From positions 1 to 14,731 of the forward strand of contig CAVGWF010000067.1 of assembly GCA_963632825.1 (NCBI GenBank): a stretch of DNA of 14,731 nucleotides. The letters are read 5' to 3'. The notes below the pieces were generated by a model. That model was not told the DNA's origin. It searched no databases and saw nothing but the letters and a program-made list of their open reading frames with translations. Numbering within the stretch: the stretch's first letter is position 1; every line of letters begins with the position of its first letter. Below, one piece after another: positions 14,498-14,731 of this stretch. Made by a program: the position numbers and the translations under genes. The DNA comes from F23-B02 sp963632825 (lineage in GTDB: Bacteria > Bacillota > Clostridia > Oscillospirales > Oscillospiraceae).

Positions 14498-14542
14498 GGT
14501 ACGCCCGACGGGATTCGAACCCACGACCTTCAGAGTCGGAGT
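14497..14542 (-). other. 3' half of a tRNA-Arg(CCG) gene, probable attR site
   Basis: On the minus strand this encodes everything from the last base of the 5' anticodon stem to the CCA end. The parts are anticodon loop CTCCGAC (14541-14535; anticodon CCG), anticodon stem TCTGA, variable loop AGGTC, T-arm GTGGG-TTCGAAT-CCCGT, acceptor strand CGGGCGT, discriminator A and encoded CCA. Beyond 14542 the D-arm and 5' acceptor strand are missing and the sequence is AT-rich. A break at this point is what remains when a tyrosine integrase inserts an element into a tRNA 3' half. An intact copy of the tRNA would then be expected at the other end of the element, outside the window. Confidence 0.8.
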
Positions 14543-14551
14543 TTTGATTTT

Positions 14552-14633
14552 GGCGTTTTTCATCGTTGCGTAATGTGGCGCAAAGCATTGAAAAATCAAG
14601 GTTTTTTGAATTTGTCGTTTTTTATCGTTTTGC
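14552..14633. repeat. Pair of imperfect direct repeats beside the tRNA fragment
   Basis: GGCGTTTTTCATCGTTGCG (14552-14570) and GTCGTTTTTTATCGTTTTG (14614-14632) agree at 15 of 19 positions, spaced 62 bases apart. Position and spacing fit integrase arm-binding sites. Confidence 0.5.
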
Positions 14634-14635
14634 AG

Positions 14636-14684
14636 AATAATTCAACTTTTCGCAATGGAGTTGAACTAAAGTTGAATTATTTTT
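14636..14684 (+). terminator. AT-rich hairpin, possible terminator
   Basis: AATAATTCAACTTT (14636-14649) is the exact reverse complement of AAAGTTGAATTATT (14668-14681), with an 18-base loop, and T continues to 14684. With no gene upstream on this strand it could end an RNA from elsewhere, or be a binding site of the mobile element rather than a terminator. Confidence 0.4.
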
Positions 14685-14731
14685 GTGCCATATATTAGTT
14701 GATTTCGGAGCGGGTGCTTGCATTGTGTCGG

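Larger units (their letters stand above)
14543..14731. mobile_element. Probable terminal end of an integrated element (continues beyond the window)
   Basis: From the tRNA break to the window edge the DNA is AT-rich and carries no convincing gene. It contains an imperfect direct repeat (CGTTTTTCATCGTT at 14554-14567 and CGTTTTTTATCGTT at 14616-14629, one difference in 14), like the arm-type integrase sites near phage or conjugative-element ends. A 14-bp inverted repeat follows at 14636-14681. The integrase and cargo would lie to the right or at the other end; the element type cannot be told. Confidence 0.55.

Noticed and set aside
14497..14575. A complete tRNA-Arg gene
   Set aside because: Only the 3' half is present. 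The bases beyond 14542 cannot form the 5' anticodon strand, the D-arm or the partner of the acceptor strand CGGGCGT.
14474..14698. A 74-residue frame containing GTPDGIRTHDLQS
   Set aside because: This is the well-known false protein read from the antisense strand of a tRNA gene. It overlaps the tRNA-Arg fragment and its terminator.

Overview
The window looks like chromosomal DNA of an anaerobic Clostridia-type Firmicute, probably a gut bacterium of the Oscillospiraceae/Ruminococcaceae kind. The evidence is a pyruvate:ferredoxin oxidoreductase, a formate-tetrahydrofolate ligase, an S-layer-homology (SLH) surface protein, strong AGGAGG ribosome sites and Firmicute-type phage genes. The exact taxon cannot be read from the sequence.

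Layout, left to right. (1) 1-367: the 3' end of a PFOR gene on the + strand, closed by a strong terminator. (2) About 374-1572: a phage head-morphogenesis fragment on the + strand. It holds a 5'-truncated minor capsid protein whose C-terminus is a polymorphic toxin type 50-like domain, a small overlapping gene, a terminator, and the first ~56 codons of a GP20-type scaffold gene. (3) 1573-2882: a CRISPR array of 20 repeats of 33 bp and 19 spacers, cutting the scaffold gene at its exact distal edge. (4) 2883-3039: the leader, with two abutting inverted repeats. (5) 3040-10595: a complete type I-C operon on the minus strand, transcribed cas3-cas5c-cas8c(-cas11c)-cas7c-cas4-cas1-cas2 toward the array. 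Genes overlap or nearly abut, and cas8c contains a well-placed internal start for Cas11c. (6) 10742-13276: fhs and a DUF2461 gene as a coupled minus-strand pair with its own promoter and terminator. (7) 13272-14361: a secreted SLH protein with promoter and terminator. (8) 14441-14542: the 3' half of a tRNA-Arg(CCG) gene with its downstream terminator. The 5' half is replaced by foreign-looking AT-rich sequence carrying direct repeats (14543-14731), which looks like the attR end of an integrated element continuing off the right edge.

How it works together: the Cas genes and the array read in the same direction. Cas1, Cas2 and Cas4 would add spacers at the leader end (near 2882). Cas5c would cut the precursor RNA at the repeat hairpin. 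Cas5c, Cas7, Cas8c and Cas11c would form Cascade, and Cas3 would degrade the target. All catalytic motifs I checked are present, so the system looks functional.

The most unusual part is the old end of the array. A piece of phage DNA lies between an intact CRISPR repeat (1573) and a short sequence beside the PFOR terminator (374-396) that matches the repeat at 18 of 23 positions. The phage fragment thus appears to sit inside, or to have recombined into, the CRISPR array.
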